64,000 nt of DNA from Chloroflexota bacterium (lineage in GTDB: Bacteria > Chloroflexota > Dehalococcoidia > Lucifugimonadales > UBA3495): positions 1 through 64,000 of the forward strand of contig JAPPGG010000064.1 in NCBI GenBank assembly GCA_028875055.1. The letters run 5' to 3'. Made by a program: the position numbers and the translations under genes. The notes beneath the pieces are model-generated. The model had not been told where the DNA came from. It saw only the letters and a list, made by a program, of their open reading frames with translations, and did no database searches. Below, in pieces: positions 1 to 10,195 of the stretch (position 1 is its first letter; each line of letters begins with the position of its first letter).

Positions 1-19
1 ATCAGGTGTTGCACTTGAA

Positions 20-60
20 ATGTGAATCCACCTTCCGGCCTGCGCCGGAATGACGGTCAA
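20..60. repeat. Short palindromic intergenic repeat
   Basis: A stretch downstream of dnaK contains TTCCGGC-ctgc-GCCGGAA followed by TGACGG. This is the look of the short palindromic repeats scattered through many Chloroflexota and other environmental genomes. It could also act as the 3' end signal of the leftward heat-shock operon, although no T-tract follows on the dnaK side. A genome-wide repeat search would settle which. Confidence 0.45.
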
Positions 61-91
61 TGGCGAGCGCTCATTCCACCTTGGCTCTGGT

Positions 92-1987
<1,896 letters not shown>

Positions 1988-2083
1988 CGTCTTGCTCCTT
2001 AAATTCTCTTCGATGCTAAATTGAGATTCGAAATGATTTCCTATCCGATCAATTATTGATCCGATTAAGTATTGATCCGGCGC

Positions 2084-2671
2084 CTAGCGGGCTACCACAA
2101 CCTGGGCTGCCTGTATGACCCGGTCCCGCAGGCGGTAGCCGTTGCGGATCGCTTCCACCACGTAACCGGAGGGTTGCTGGTCGGAGTCCACAATGGCCAC
2201 GGCCTCGTGCTGCAGGGGGTCGAACTGAGCCCCCACGGTTTCGATCCTGGTAAGGCCTTCCGATTCCAGGACACCGTGGGCCTTGCGATGGATGAGTTTC
2301 ACGCCCTCCACCCAGGAGTCGCCGGCCTCGCCGTTGCCCAGGTGGTTGATGGCCAGTTCCAGTTCGTCCACCACGGGGAGCAGGCTGATGATCAGGCGCC
2401 GGTTGGCATCCTGGCGCAGGGTGGCCTGATCTTCCTCGGTGCGCCGTCGGAAGTTGGCCAGCTCGGCGTGGGCCCGCTGGACCTGTTCCCGGGACTGGCC
2501 CAGTTCGTCCCTGGCCTCGTCCAGGTTCTGCTGGAGGATGATCACCTGATCCTCGGCGGGCAGGGAGTCGAAGTCCACAATGGCTTCCCGCGCTTCGGGC
2601 TGCGAGTCCTCGGGCTGCGAGTCCTCGGGCCCAGGGACCGGGATATCACTGTCGTTATGGCCGTTTGTCAT
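2084..2671 (-). CDS. grpE: Nucleotide exchange factor GrpE
   Basis: GrpE homodimers release ADP from DnaK. About 195 residues: an acidic, disordered N-terminus (with a tandem PEDSQ repeat from a 15-base duplication), a long coiled coil (about 40-95, with the ELANFRRRTEEDQ signature), and the C-terminal beta domain (GVKLIHRKAHGVLESEG ... FDPLQHEAV). The ATG at 2671 is preferred to an in-frame TTG at 2689 because AAGGTGG sits at the right distance before it. It lies between hspR and dnaK, 96 bases from the latter, and probably shares their transcript. Confidence 0.95.
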   Translation of the reverse strand: MTNGHNDSDIPVPGPEDSQPEDSQPEAREAIVDFDSLPAEDQVIILQQNLDEARDELGQSREQVQRAHAELANFRRRTEEDQATLRQDANRRLIISLLPVVDELELAINHLGNGEAGDSWVEGVKLIHRKAHGVLESEGLTRIETVGAQFDPLQHEAVAIVDSDQQPSGYVVEAIRNGYRLRDRVIQAAQVVVAR

Positions 2672-2719
2672 AAGGGGTCCACCTTTCAACTTAAGGAATA
2701 TACCTGGACGGGTTTGCGC

Positions 2720-3250
2720 CTAGCCTTCGTCCGCCGGCAGGTTGAGGTTACGAAACAGCTGGGCCATGGCGGGTTCAACCACCGGTTCTACTTCGGTGCC
2801 TGCCGCAGCTGCCTTGAGATACTGCTTGAAACCCTGGAGGTTTTCCACCAGGTTCAGGGCGAACTCGACACCGGCCAGGTTGAGGCCCAGGTCTTCCATC
2901 AAGTGGCGGATGAGGAAGACCTTGCGTATATCTTCACGGGAGTAGAGGCGCAACATGCCCACGGTGCGGCCGGGGTTTATCAGGCCCAGCCTTTCGTATT
3001 TGCGAAGGGTCTGGGGGTGCATATCAAGGATGCGGGCGGCGACGCTGATGATGTACACGCCTTCCATTCCGGCGTCGAACTCGCCCGTCCTGCCGGCGGA
3101 GTTTCCGTCCGGGCCGGGCTCCGGGGCCCCGGGCTGCCGGGCCCGCTCGACGCTGGCCGATGACGGAGGGGCCGTTGGAACAGAGAAGGAGTCCGCGTCA
3201 AGCGCGTTGACCATATCTGAGTCCACCCAAACTCGAAACCTCTGATACAT
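2720..3250 (-). CDS. hspR: MerR-family heat-shock repressor, HspR-like
   Basis: About 176 residues. The MerR-type winged helix (VYIISVAARILDMHPQTLRKYERLGLI ... RLYSREDIRKV) lies near residues 67-115 after an unusually long Pro/Ser-rich leader. A C-terminal helical region follows (HLMEDLGLNLAGVEFAL). HspR represses heat-shock operons by binding inverted repeats and in actinobacteria uses DnaK as co-repressor. Being first in a cluster with grpE and dnaK, behind a matching operator, supports this over other MerR proteins. ATG 3250 follows GGGAGGGAAAGCA; the GTG at 3274 has no such signal. Confidence 0.85.
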   Translation of the reverse strand: MYQRFRVWVDSDMVNALDADSFSVPTAPPSSASVERARQPGAPEPGPDGNSAGRTGEFDAGMEGVYIISVAARILDMHPQTLRKYERLGLINPGRTVGMLRLYSREDIRKVFLIRHLMEDLGLNLAGVEFALNLVENLQGFKQYLKAAAAGTEVEPVVEPAMAQLFRNLNLPADEG

Positions 3251-3304
3251 TGCTTTCCCTCCCGGGACTGCCACTCGTGAAAAGAAGAACTAACTGCAAT
3301 CAAT

Positions 3305-3334
3305 ATAATAAGGGTTGACATCAAGCGTGTCAAC
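3305..3334 (-). promoter_or_regulatory. Sigma-70 promoter with HAIR-like operator for hspR-grpE-dnaK
   Basis: On the minus strand TTGACA (3333-3328), a 17-base spacer and TATTAT (3310-3305) form a near-consensus promoter. The -35 hexamer is inside an inverted repeat, GTTGACA-N7-TGTCAAC (3314-3334). This has the same 7-7-7 geometry as the actinobacterial HspR site (CTTGAGT-N7-ACTCAAG) with different bases. A repressor bound here would block the -35, so autoregulation by the adjacent HspR-like protein is likely. Confidence 0.7.
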
Positions 3335-3412
3335 ATTTATTATTTCCTCGCAATATTAAGTGTGAACCAATTGGTTACAATGGCCCGGCGGCCGCAAAGG
3401 AGGTGAGTCGCC

Positions 3413-3598
3413 ATGTTGAAACTGAAGGGATGCCCAAAGTGCCAGGGAACGCTGAACCTGGCTTCCGATATGTACGGACGGTACATCAGCTGCCTCCAGT
3501 GCGGGTTTAGCCGGGACCTTCCGGACGTCCTGCCGCGGACGGCGGTCGCCGCGCCGTCCGCACCGGAAGTGCAGGCGCCGATGCGAAAGGCGGCGTAG
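3413..3598 (+). CDS. Small zinc-ribbon protein
   Basis: A 61-residue protein with two CxxC knuckles (CPKC at residues 8-11 and CLQC at about 29-32) separated by about 17 residues, typical of a single zinc ribbon. The remainder is an Ala/Pro-rich tail. An exceptionally strong ribosome site (AAAGGAGGTGA) precedes the ATG, arguing for a real, well-translated gene. It is divergent from hspR and ends just before a terminator. Function unknown; nucleic-acid or protein binding are both possible. Confidence 0.8.
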   Translation: MLKLKGCPKCQGTLNLASDMYGRYISCLQCGFSRDLPDVLPRTAVAAPSAPEVQAPMRKAA

Positions 3599-3648
3599 CG
3601 GCATAGAACAGGGCCGGAATTCCGGAACAATTCAGCGTAGTGACAGAG

Positions 3649-3688
3649 AGGGGCTGCCAGTACTTTCACTGGCAGCCCCTGGATTTTT
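3649..3688. terminator. Rho-independent terminator
   Basis: A perfect 12-bp stem (AGGGGCTGCCAG / CTGGCAGCCCCT) with an 8-base loop is followed by ATTTTT. It ends the zinc-ribbon transcript and lies between two convergent genes. Confidence 0.85.
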
Positions 3689-3728
3689 GTGGAGCAGAGG
3701 TCAGGAGGAGGTTGTGGTCGGGACAGGC

Positions 3729-4469
3729 CTAGCTGCCGATGGACTCGAACCGCCCCACATACTCGTGGATGCCTTTCTCGCGGGGGAGCCGGGCAAAGGC
3801 CATGGAGTCGGGAAGAACGATGCCCCCGGAGAAGACCATTTTCATGGCGTCCTCAACGGTGAGGTCGGTCTCAAATACGTCATCTTCCACCATGATGGCC
3901 ATGTTTCCGGAAGTTGGGTTGGGAACCGTCGGAACGTAAACCACGACCAGGGAGGCGCCGGTATCGGTGCAGACCACCCGGCCGGTGACAAAGCCCAGGG
4001 CTATCATTCCGTCGCGGGGCCACTCGATGAATACCACCCGGCTGAAGCGGTACTGGGAGGACATTACGGCGGCGACCGTCTGGGTAAGGCCGTAGATGGA
4101 GCCCACCACCGGGGTGCCGTTCAGGATTTTCCCCGTCAGGTCGAAGGACTTCCGACCAATGCGGGAGGCGACGGCCAACCCGGTCAGATAGAAGAGGGCT
4201 GCCAGGACTATGAGACCGACACCGGTGAAGGTGAGGCCGCCGATGTAGGGGATGTCCCAGGGAATATACTTGACAAGCGGATGAACGAAGCTGTCGGCGT
4301 AGCCGATTATCACCGCCAGGACCAGGATGGTGACCAGCAGCGGGAACAGTTCCATGAGTCCGCTGATGGTTCTGCCCTGAATGTGGCGTTCGAGGCGGCG
4401 GGCAAAGCCCGGTCCCGGTGCGGGCTCAATGGTGGGGGAAGGGGAAGTGTTGTTAGCAATGTCTGCCAC
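3729..4469 (-). CDS. DUF502 family membrane protein
   Basis: About 246 residues with the DUF502 arrangement. Two transmembrane helices (LMELFPLLVTILVLAVIIGYA near residue 38 and GLIVLAALFYLTGLAVA near 90) precede a soluble domain with family-typical stretches (GTPVVGSIYGLTQTV, VVYVPTVPNPTSG, VEDAMKMVFSGG). The GTG at 4469 is chosen because AGGAGG lies five bases before it; the longer frame to 4568 adds a non-conserved leader. The family is widespread and its biochemical role is not established. It seems to be a single gene. Confidence 0.85.
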   Translation of the reverse strand: MADIANNTSPSPTIEPAPGPGFARRLERHIQGRTISGLMELFPLLVTILVLAVIIGYADSFVHPLVKYIPWDIPYIGGLTFTGVGLIVLAALFYLTGLAVASRIGRKSFDLTGKILNGTPVVGSIYGLTQTVAAVMSSQYRFSRVVFIEWPRDGMIALGFVTGRVVCTDTGASLVVVYVPTVPNPTSGNMAIMVEDDVFETDLTVEDAMKMVFSGGIVLPDSMAFARLPREKGIHEYVGRFESIGS

Positions 4470-4678
4470 AGAAACCTCCTGGACGGGTCTGATACCGGAT
4501 GGAGTGCAGCCTCCAATGTGCCGAGGGAAATCCCGGCGCCCTGAGGGCCACTTCCGCCGGGTAAGCATAATGATACAACATCGCTATGTAAGTGGACACA
4601 AGCCAGTATGAAAATTGGCCCCGGCCATTTCGGGCGGGGCCAAGGGGGTTTCAGCAGGTCGGGATCGAAGATCGAGGG

Positions 4679-5368
4679 CTACCGGGTGAGCTCGGGCCAG
4701 AACCTCTCTTCCTTCCAGGGGTCGGCATTGTTGTTGTAGCCGCGCTGCTCCCAGAACCCCGGGGAGTCTTCCAGCATGAGCTCCAGGCCGTTTATCCACT
4801 TGGCGCTCTTCCAGGCGTAGCGGCTGGGCACGATCAAGCGCAGGGGCCAGCCGTGGTCCCTGCCCAGCTCTGCGCCGTTGTGGCGGTGAGCCAGGAAGCC
4901 CTCCTCCAGCACCATATCGAGGGGGAGGTTGGTGGTATAGCCGCCGAAGCAGTGGGCCATGACGTACTGTGCCCGGGGCCTTATTCCGGCCAGTTCGAGG
5001 ACTGTGGAAGCAGGGACTCCCTCCCAGGACTGGTCCAGGGCGCTCCACTGGGTGACACAGTGGAAGTCGGCATCCAGGGTAATCCAGTCCAGTTCGGTAA
5101 ACTGCTTCCAGGTGAGAGTTATTTCCTGGTCCACCACGCCGAAGACGCGGAAGGTCCAGGTACTGATGTCAACTTCGGGCCGGGAACCGTAGGTAAGCAC
5201 CGGAAAGCGCTTGCTGAGGAACTGGCCGGGGGGGACGCGTTCTCCCTGGTGGGGGGCTTCCTTAACCTGGTCGGGGCGTTTCAATCCGAATTGCGGTTCC
5301 AATTTGTTCAACCACCTGTTAATTGACTGGGTAATGCGGGAAGGACTGGAGGCCATATTAGTTTCCAT
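4679..5368 (-). CDS. Sulfite-oxidase-like molybdopterin oxidoreductase (cytoplasmic, YedY-related fold)
   Basis: About 229 residues of the oxidoreductase molybdopterin-binding domain. The likely Mo-ligating cysteine is in DADFHCVTQWS, followed by WEGVPASTVLELAG and the cofactor-binding HGWPLRLIVPSRYAWKSAKW. No Tat or Sec signal and no haem or dimerisation domain are visible, so it should be a short cytoplasmic member. The substrate cannot be inferred. Two moeA genes 5 kb away fit local use of molybdenum cofactor. The start (ATG 5368, alternative 5356) is uncertain because no strong ribosome site is present. Confidence 0.85.
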   Translation of the reverse strand: METNMASSPSRITQSINRWLNKLEPQFGLKRPDQVKEAPHQGERVPPGQFLSKRFPVLTYGSRPEVDISTWTFRVFGVVDQEITLTWKQFTELDWITLDADFHCVTQWSALDQSWEGVPASTVLELAGIRPRAQYVMAHCFGGYTTNLPLDMVLEEGFLAHRHNGAELGRDHGWPLRLIVPSRYAWKSAKWINGLELMLEDSPGFWEQRGYNNNADPWKEERFWPELTR

Positions 5369-5512
5369 CCGTTGCAGTGTCAAACGGGAGTTTCCCGCCG
5401 GGGCAATGGCGTTCTAGCTGAGGGTCAATCCCGGCGAAGTTGAGGGACCTGCAAGGCAGGGCTTGAGGCAATGATCCGGAGTTCAACCAACCTTCCAAGC
5501 CGGAATTTTAGA

Positions 5513-5538
5513 CCCTTCGGCAAGCTCAGGGTGACATG
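5513..5538. repeat. Dispersed 'CCCTTCGGCAAGCTCA' palindromic repeat
   Basis: CCCTTCGGCAAGCTCAGGG followed by TGACATG. Related copies occur at 45825-45846 and 45930-45955, so the family is in both the core and the island part of the window. Confidence 0.7.
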
Positions 5539-5583
5539 ATCTCCTGCTGGCAAGCCTGGCGCAATTTGAACGGACACTGCAGC

Positions 5584-5670
5584 GCGAGGGAGCGTTGCAT
5601 TTCGGGTGGCACGGCGCAGGAGGAACAGTCGAAATGCGACCAGGGCGGGTTTGAAACCCGCCCCTGCCTG
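5584..5670. repeat. Two-hairpin structured repeat, copy 1
   Basis: Contains the outer arms GCATTTCG (5597-5604) / CGAAATGC (5630-5637) and then a 10-bp hairpin GGGCGGGTTT-g-AAACCCGCCC (5643-5663). A diverged copy at 13359-13445 keeps both hairpins. It lies downstream of selD, between two leftward genes. Confidence 0.65.
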
Positions 5671-5708
5671 CATGGGCCTCCTGAATCGCGACGCTGTCGG
5701 GCAGGCGG

Positions 5709-6755
5709 CTAGGGGTTGGCGACTATCGTGCCGGCGGGGCCATCCACAATGCGGCCGACCACGCTGGCGCAGGGGGTCCCGGCGGCGGTCAATTCCGCCA
5801 GCAGCCGCTCTTCCTTGTCTCCCGCGACGGACATAAGCAGGCCGCCGGAGGTCTGGGCGTCGCAGAGCAGCAACTGATCGTTGTCCGTCAGGTCGGGGTG
5901 CCAGCGGACAACGTCGGCCACGCTGTCCCGGTTGCGGCCGGTGCCGCCGGGGGCTATGCCCTGTTCCAGGAGTTCCCAGGTTCCCGGCAGGGTGGGCACC
6001 TGGCCCAGGTTAATTTCGGCGCAAACGCCGCTGCCCTTAACCATGGACTTGAGATGCCCCATAAGACCAAAGCCGGTGATGTCGGTGCAGGAGTGTACGC
6101 CCACTTTAGTCATGGCCTCGGAGGCGGCGCGGTTCAGGGCGGCCATGTTGTCCACCGCCCCCTGCAGGACTTCGGGGGAGACCCTTTCCTGCTTGCCGGC
6201 GGTGGTGATGATTCCGGTGCCCAGGGGCTTGCTGAGCACCAGGGAGTCGCCGACCCTGGCTCCGGCGTTGGTGACCTGCCGGCCGGGCTCCACGATGCCC
6301 ACCACCGAAAGGCCGTACTTGGGTTCGGGGTCGTCCACAGTGTGGCCACCCACGATGAGGCAGCCGGCCTCGGCGGTCTTGGAATAGCCGCCGCGCAGTA
6401 TTTCGCCCAGGAGGGCCTTGTCGAGAGCTGCAGGAAACCCGCAAATATTGAGGGCGACCAGGGGCTTGCCGCCCATGGCGTAAACATCGCTGAGGGCGTT
6501 GGCGGCGGCGATGGCCCCGAATTCGAAGGGGTCGTCGGTAATGGGCGGGAAGAAGTCCACCGTCAAAATGAGAGCCGTTTCGTCGTTGATGCGGAAGACG
6601 GCGGCGTCATCGCCGGTTTCGGTCCCAACCAGCAGGTCCGGATGGGAAAGCTGGGGGAACTGGCTCAGGACCTGCACCAGGTCCTCAAGGCTGATCTTGG
6701 CGGCTCAACCGGCGCAGTGGGAAAGCTCGGTCAGGCGGATTTCACTGCTCTGCAT
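5709..6755 (-). CDS. selD: Selenide, water dikinase (SelD), probable selenocysteine-containing form
   Basis: SelD makes selenophosphate from selenide and ATP for tRNA-Sec charging and selenouridine. The uninterrupted frame starts only at 6677, but the same frame continues upstream through one TGA (6707-6705) to an ATG at 6755 preceded by CACAGGAGGCCCC. The added N-terminus reads LTELSHCAG-U-AAKIS. This matches the SelD active site with the UGA exactly at residue 17 and lysine at 20, as Cys17 and Lys20 of E. coli SelD. Read as Sec the protein is 348 residues, the normal length. Other motifs are intact: GDDAAVF, VDFFPP, ANALSDVYAMGG, GGHTVDDPEPKYGL, TDITGFGLMGHL, LLLCDAQTSGGLL. Sec at this position is known in other bacteria. 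No selA, selB or selC is in the window. Confidence 0.92.
6667..6685 (-). promoter_or_regulatory. Candidate bacterial SECIS hairpin in selD
   Basis: Starting 19 bases after the UGA on the selD strand, AGGACCUG-GUG-CAGGUCCU forms a perfect 8-bp stem with a three-base GUG loop. Bacterial SECIS elements are small hairpins within a few tens of bases of the UGA with G/U in the apical loop, so position and loop both fit. Inferred only from sequence. Confidence 0.65.
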
Positions 6756-6861
6756 GGGGCCTCCTGTGGGTTTGGCTGGGCAATTCGTGGGTCTGCTACT
6801 CGATTGTAGCACAAAGGGGACGGGCGCCCGATTCCGGCCATAGGCAGGGAGGCCAGGCGAC

Positions 6862-7217
6862 TCAATACATGATCAGCTGAGCGGGGACCAGCCTTTGTTC
6901 CACCGGGTCAACCGCAAGGCTGAGGCCCTCAAGAGTGTAAGCGCCGAGTAGAGACGGGCCATCGTTCCTTCCAAAGACCACGATAGTTACGACACTATCT
7001 TCTCCTATGGTTGCCCACGCCTGTCCGTAGTCCAGCTCAGTGCGGCTGCCATCGGCCAGCAGGAATCTGCGTTGACCCATGGCCTGATGCCGAGTTCGCG
7101 CAGCAGATTGGCGGGCAGGGTGGTGTAGGCTGCCCCGGTATCCACAGTCGCTACTATGTCGAGCGATTGACGCCCGTCCATACTGGAAAGCTGCAAGGGC
7201 CAACTGAAAGTCCCCAT
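6862..7217 (-). pseudogene. Frameshifted clan AA (retropepsin-like) aspartic protease
   Basis: Two overlapping frames make one recognisable protein. The first, from ATG 7217 behind GAGGTG, gives MGTFSWPLQL ... VATVDTGAAYTTLPANLLRELGIRP with the catalytic DTGA. The second (6862 to about 7170) gives FLLADGSRTELDYGQA ... LLGAYTLEGLSLAVDP ... RLVPAQLIMY, the second half of the fold. The switch falls near 7080-7070. A real frameshift, programmed frameshifting or an assembly error are all possible. The family is common as small stand-alone bacterial proteases of unknown substrate. Confidence 0.75.
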
Positions 7218-7345
7218 ACGAGCAACTTCACCTCTCAAGTTCGGTTCCTATATGCTATCGAATTTCGTCCTGGGCGGGCAACCTTGTGATTCGATGCCCG
7301 CTAAAGGACGGAAGCTGCCTGGCCGGAATTCACCGGGGCCGCCCT

Positions 7346-9301
7346 CTACCCAATTTCGGCCTGGACCTGGCCCATGCGGCTGATGTCGTAGCCCCCCAGC
7401 TCATTAACGGCCCGGCGGAACTCCTCGCTGCCCAGCAGGGCGAGCAGGGGGCGCAGCAGGTCGCTTTCGTAGTGGGGCCTCGGGATAACCAGGTCGTATT
7501 GCTCGTTGGCCAAGGGAATGAAATCCAGGCCGAGGGCGCGGGCCGCGCTGAGAATGCCCAGGCCCACGTCGGCAGCCCCGCCGTTCACAGCCGCCGCCAC
7601 GGCCAGGTGGCTGAACTCCTCCCGCTGGTAGCCGTTGACGGACTCGGGGACAGCGCCCAGTTCCCGGAGCTGGTAGTCCAGCAGGACCCGGGTACCGGAG
7701 CCTCGCTGGCGGTTCACGAAGGTAATGTCGGGACGCAGCAGGTCGGAGAGGGACTGGATACCCGAGGGATTGCCCGGCCTGACCATCAGGCCCTGGACCC
7801 GTCCCACCAGGTTTACGAGAACCACCGGAACCTGGGGCAGGTATCTTTCGATGTAGGAGACGTTGTACTGGCCGGTGGCCTCGTCGAGCAAATGGGAGCC
7901 GGCCAGGTGGGCCTCACCGCGCCGAAGGGCCGTCAGGCCGCCCAGGGAGCCGATGTGGGATGAGGAGAGGTTGGCCCCGCCGGGCGAACGCCGCAGAAAG
8001 CTGGACATCAGGTCCAGGGTGAGGTCGTGGCTGCCGATGGCGACGATGGTGTTTTCCACCTCGGCCAGGGGCCGCAGCAGTTCAACGGCCACCTCGGCGC
8101 CGGAGTCCATTCCCTCGGAAAAGCGGGGAATTTTTACCAGGCCGTCGGCGCGGACCAGGGACATTATCACCCCCGCCCCCCGCTGAACCGGAGTGGCCAC
8201 CATTTTTTCGCCGACGCGCCCCAACTTGACCCGCAGAAACTCGTCCTCGCCGGTGGATGAGGTGACCTTGCGGGTTACCTGGGCGCGGACGGTGGGACGC
8301 TGGCTGTCGCCCGCCTGGCCCAGCCAGTGTTTAACCAGGGGCTGCAGCAATAGCTCGGAGGTAAGCATGGCTGACACCGGATACCCGGGCAAGCCAACCA
8401 GGGGCTTGCCGCGGGCCAGGCCCAGGACCACCGGGTGGCCGGGGCGGACGGCAATGCCATGGACCAGCAATTCTCCCAGCTCCTCCACCACCAGGGCAGT
8501 GTAGTCCTCGGAGCCGGCGGAGGAGCCGGCATTGATGACCACCAGGTCGTGGGAGTTCAGGGCTTCAGCAGCGGCGTCGCGGAGGGCTACAAAGGAGTCG
8601 CGGACCGGGTCCACCACAGTGGCCACCGCTCCCCACTCATCCAGCTGGGCGGAGAGCATTATGGAGTTGAACTCCACGACGTCCCCGGGCTTCAGGTCGG
8701 CGCCGACAGGGACCAGCTCGTTGCCGGTGGGAATGATGGCCACGGAGGGACGGCGGCGCACGGACAATCGGGCCAGGCCGGCGGCGGCACAGGCGCCCAG
8801 GTCGGCCGGGGTAAGCCGGTGGTTTTCGGTAAGGACCAGCTCCGTGGCGACAATATCCTCGCCCAGGGGACGCACGTGCTGCCAGGGAGCCACGGGGGCC
8901 ATGATGCTGACGTGGTCATCGCCCACCGTGTGCAGGTGCTCGACCATGATGACGGCGTCGAAGCCCGAGGGCATGGGGTCGCCCGTGTCCACCCACACCG
9001 CCTGCCGCTCGGCGCCGTTGACAACAAGGGTGACGGGGGAGGTTTCGGTGGCGCCGGTGGTATCGGCGGCGCGCACGGCGATGCCGTCCATGGCGGCGGC
9101 GTCGTAATGGGGCGAAGAGGTGGCGGCCCACACCGGCCCCGATGTAACCCGGCCCCGGGCTGCCGTCACCGGAACAACCTCGGGAGGCATGGACTCCAGC
9201 AGCCCGGCGTCACGAAGGGCAGTGAAAAACTTGTCCCGTGCTTCTTCCAGCGGGATGTCGGAAAGGTAGTAGCGTCGCTGGTTTGGCTGGCCCTCGGTCA
9301 A
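7346..9301 (-). CDS. MoeA-like molybdopterin molybdotransferase fused to a periplasmic-binding-like (molybdate-type) domain
   Basis: 651 residues. Residues about 1-410 are MoeA: SPHYDAAAMDGIAVRA, VDTGDPMPSGFDAVIMVEH, the gephyrin-type core GSSAGSEDYT, and GLPGYPVSAML. Residues about 420-651 are a PBP-like domain (VAIGSHDLTLDLMSSFLRR ... RQRGSGTRVLLDYQL ... VAAAVNGGAADVGLGI ... YDLVIPRPHYES) without a signal peptide, so it acts inside the cell, perhaps as molybdate or tungstate sensor. This fusion is known in archaea and several bacterial phyla. MoeA inserts molybdenum into adenylated molybdopterin. The TTG start lies 15 bases after the HAD gene and is preceded by GGGGTGAA, so the two are probably cotranscribed. 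Confidence 0.88.
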   Translation of the reverse strand: MTEGQPNQRRYYLSDIPLEEARDKFFTALRDAGLLESMPPEVVPVTAARGRVTSGPVWAATSSPHYDAAAMDGIAVRAADTTGATETSPVTLVVNGAERQAVWVDTGDPMPSGFDAVIMVEHLHTVGDDHVSIMAPVAPWQHVRPLGEDIVATELVLTENHRLTPADLGACAAAGLARLSVRRRPSVAIIPTGNELVPVGADLKPGDVVEFNSIMLSAQLDEWGAVATVVDPVRDSFVALRDAAAEALNSHDLVVINAGSSAGSEDYTALVVEELGELLVHGIAVRPGHPVVLGLARGKPLVGLPGYPVSAMLTSELLLQPLVKHWLGQAGDSQRPTVRAQVTRKVTSSTGEDEFLRVKLGRVGEKMVATPVQRGAGVIMSLVRADGLVKIPRFSEGMDSGAEVAVELLRPLAEVENTIVAIGSHDLTLDLMSSFLRRSPGGANLSSSHIGSLGGLTALRRGEAHLAGSHLLDEATGQYNVSYIERYLPQVPVVLVNLVGRVQGLMVRPGNPSGIQSLSDLLRPDITFVNRQRGSGTRVLLDYQLRELGAVPESVNGYQREEFSHLAVAAAVNGGAADVGLGILSAARALGLDFIPLANEQYDLVIPRPHYESDLLRPLLALLGSEEFRRAVNELGGYDISRMGQVQAEIG

Positions 9302-9316
9302 AAGAGTTCACCCCGT

Positions 9317-10039
9317 TCACTCAGGATATAGTTGGAGGATGGAACGGATGATTCGGTCGGGAATGGCGGGTGCATTGTCGGGCAGGCCGTTGCCCCGCCA
9401 GTCGATCCAGATACCATAAATTCCCAGGGCCTGGGCGCCGCCCACGTCGGCATAGAGGTTGTCGCCAACCATCCAGGCCTGGCCGGGAGACACCCGCAAG
9501 TTTTCCAGCGTCTGCCGGAAGATGTGGGGGTCGGGCTTGGCAACGCCGAACTCGCCGGCTATGAGTATGGAGTCAAAACATGGCTCCAGGCCTGCCTTTA
9601 CGACCTTGGCGCGCTGGCCATGGGAGTCGCCGTTGGTAATCAGCCCCAGCCTGACGCCGCGATTGCGAAGGGCAATGAGGGTGTCCAAAGCCCCGGGGAT
9701 TACCTCGACGGCGGCCGACTTGAGACGCTGGTAGGCGAGGGACATTTCCTCTATCAGTGGGTCATCGTCGATGCCGAACCGTTCGAAGGCCATGGACAGC
9801 AGTTCCCAGCGCGCGCGGTTGAGGTCCAGGCTGCTCTGACGGATTCGCTCCGGGTCGGACCAGTACCACCGCCGGATTTCCTGAATTACGCCGGATAGTT
9901 CTTCGGGGCTTTCCACGGGCAGACGGTCGGCAAAGTCGTGGCAAACCTGGCGAAAGCACCTTCCGGCGGCCTCGTCGTCGGAGAGGATAGTGTCGTCCAT
10001 ATCGAAAATTATGGCTGGCGGCAGGTCTGGTTTATTCAC
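9317..10039 (-). CDS. HAD-superfamily hydrolase (phosphatase-like)
   Basis: 240 residues with all HAD motifs: nucleophile motif IIFDMDDTIL at the N-terminus, LITNGDSHGQRAK (motif II), the lysine in FGVAKPDPHIF (motif III) and MVGDNLYADVGGA (motif IV). A helical cap lies between motifs I and II, as in the YjjG/Gph group. Substrate unknown; a small phosphorylated metabolite is the usual case. It lies between two moeA genes and reads the same way, but a link to cofactor synthesis is only positional. GTG start after AGGGAAG. Confidence 0.88.
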   Translation of the reverse strand: MNKPDLPPAIIFDMDDTILSDDEAAGRCFRQVCHDFADRLPVESPEELSGVIQEIRRWYWSDPERIRQSSLDLNRARWELLSMAFERFGIDDDPLIEEMSLAYQRLKSAAVEVIPGALDTLIALRNRGVRLGLITNGDSHGQRAKVVKAGLEPCFDSILIAGEFGVAKPDPHIFRQTLENLRVSPGQAWMVGDNLYADVGGAQALGIYGIWIDWRGNGLPDNAPAIPDRIIRSILQLYPE

Positions 10040-10195
10040 CGTACTTCCCTGGCGACTATCAAGGTCTGTAACTGCTGGCTGGAAGCCCCATCATAAACCA
10101 TCGGCGGGCCGGCGGTTGTGCCTTGGGCAACTCCCGCAGGGACATTTCGCCCGTCCGTCCCCTGGTCCTTCGAGGGAGAGGGTATTTCGTAAGGG

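Noticed and set aside
3614-3625. Palindrome CCGGAATTCCGG as an operator
   Set aside because: Short GC-rich palindrome just before a true terminator; no second copy noticed.
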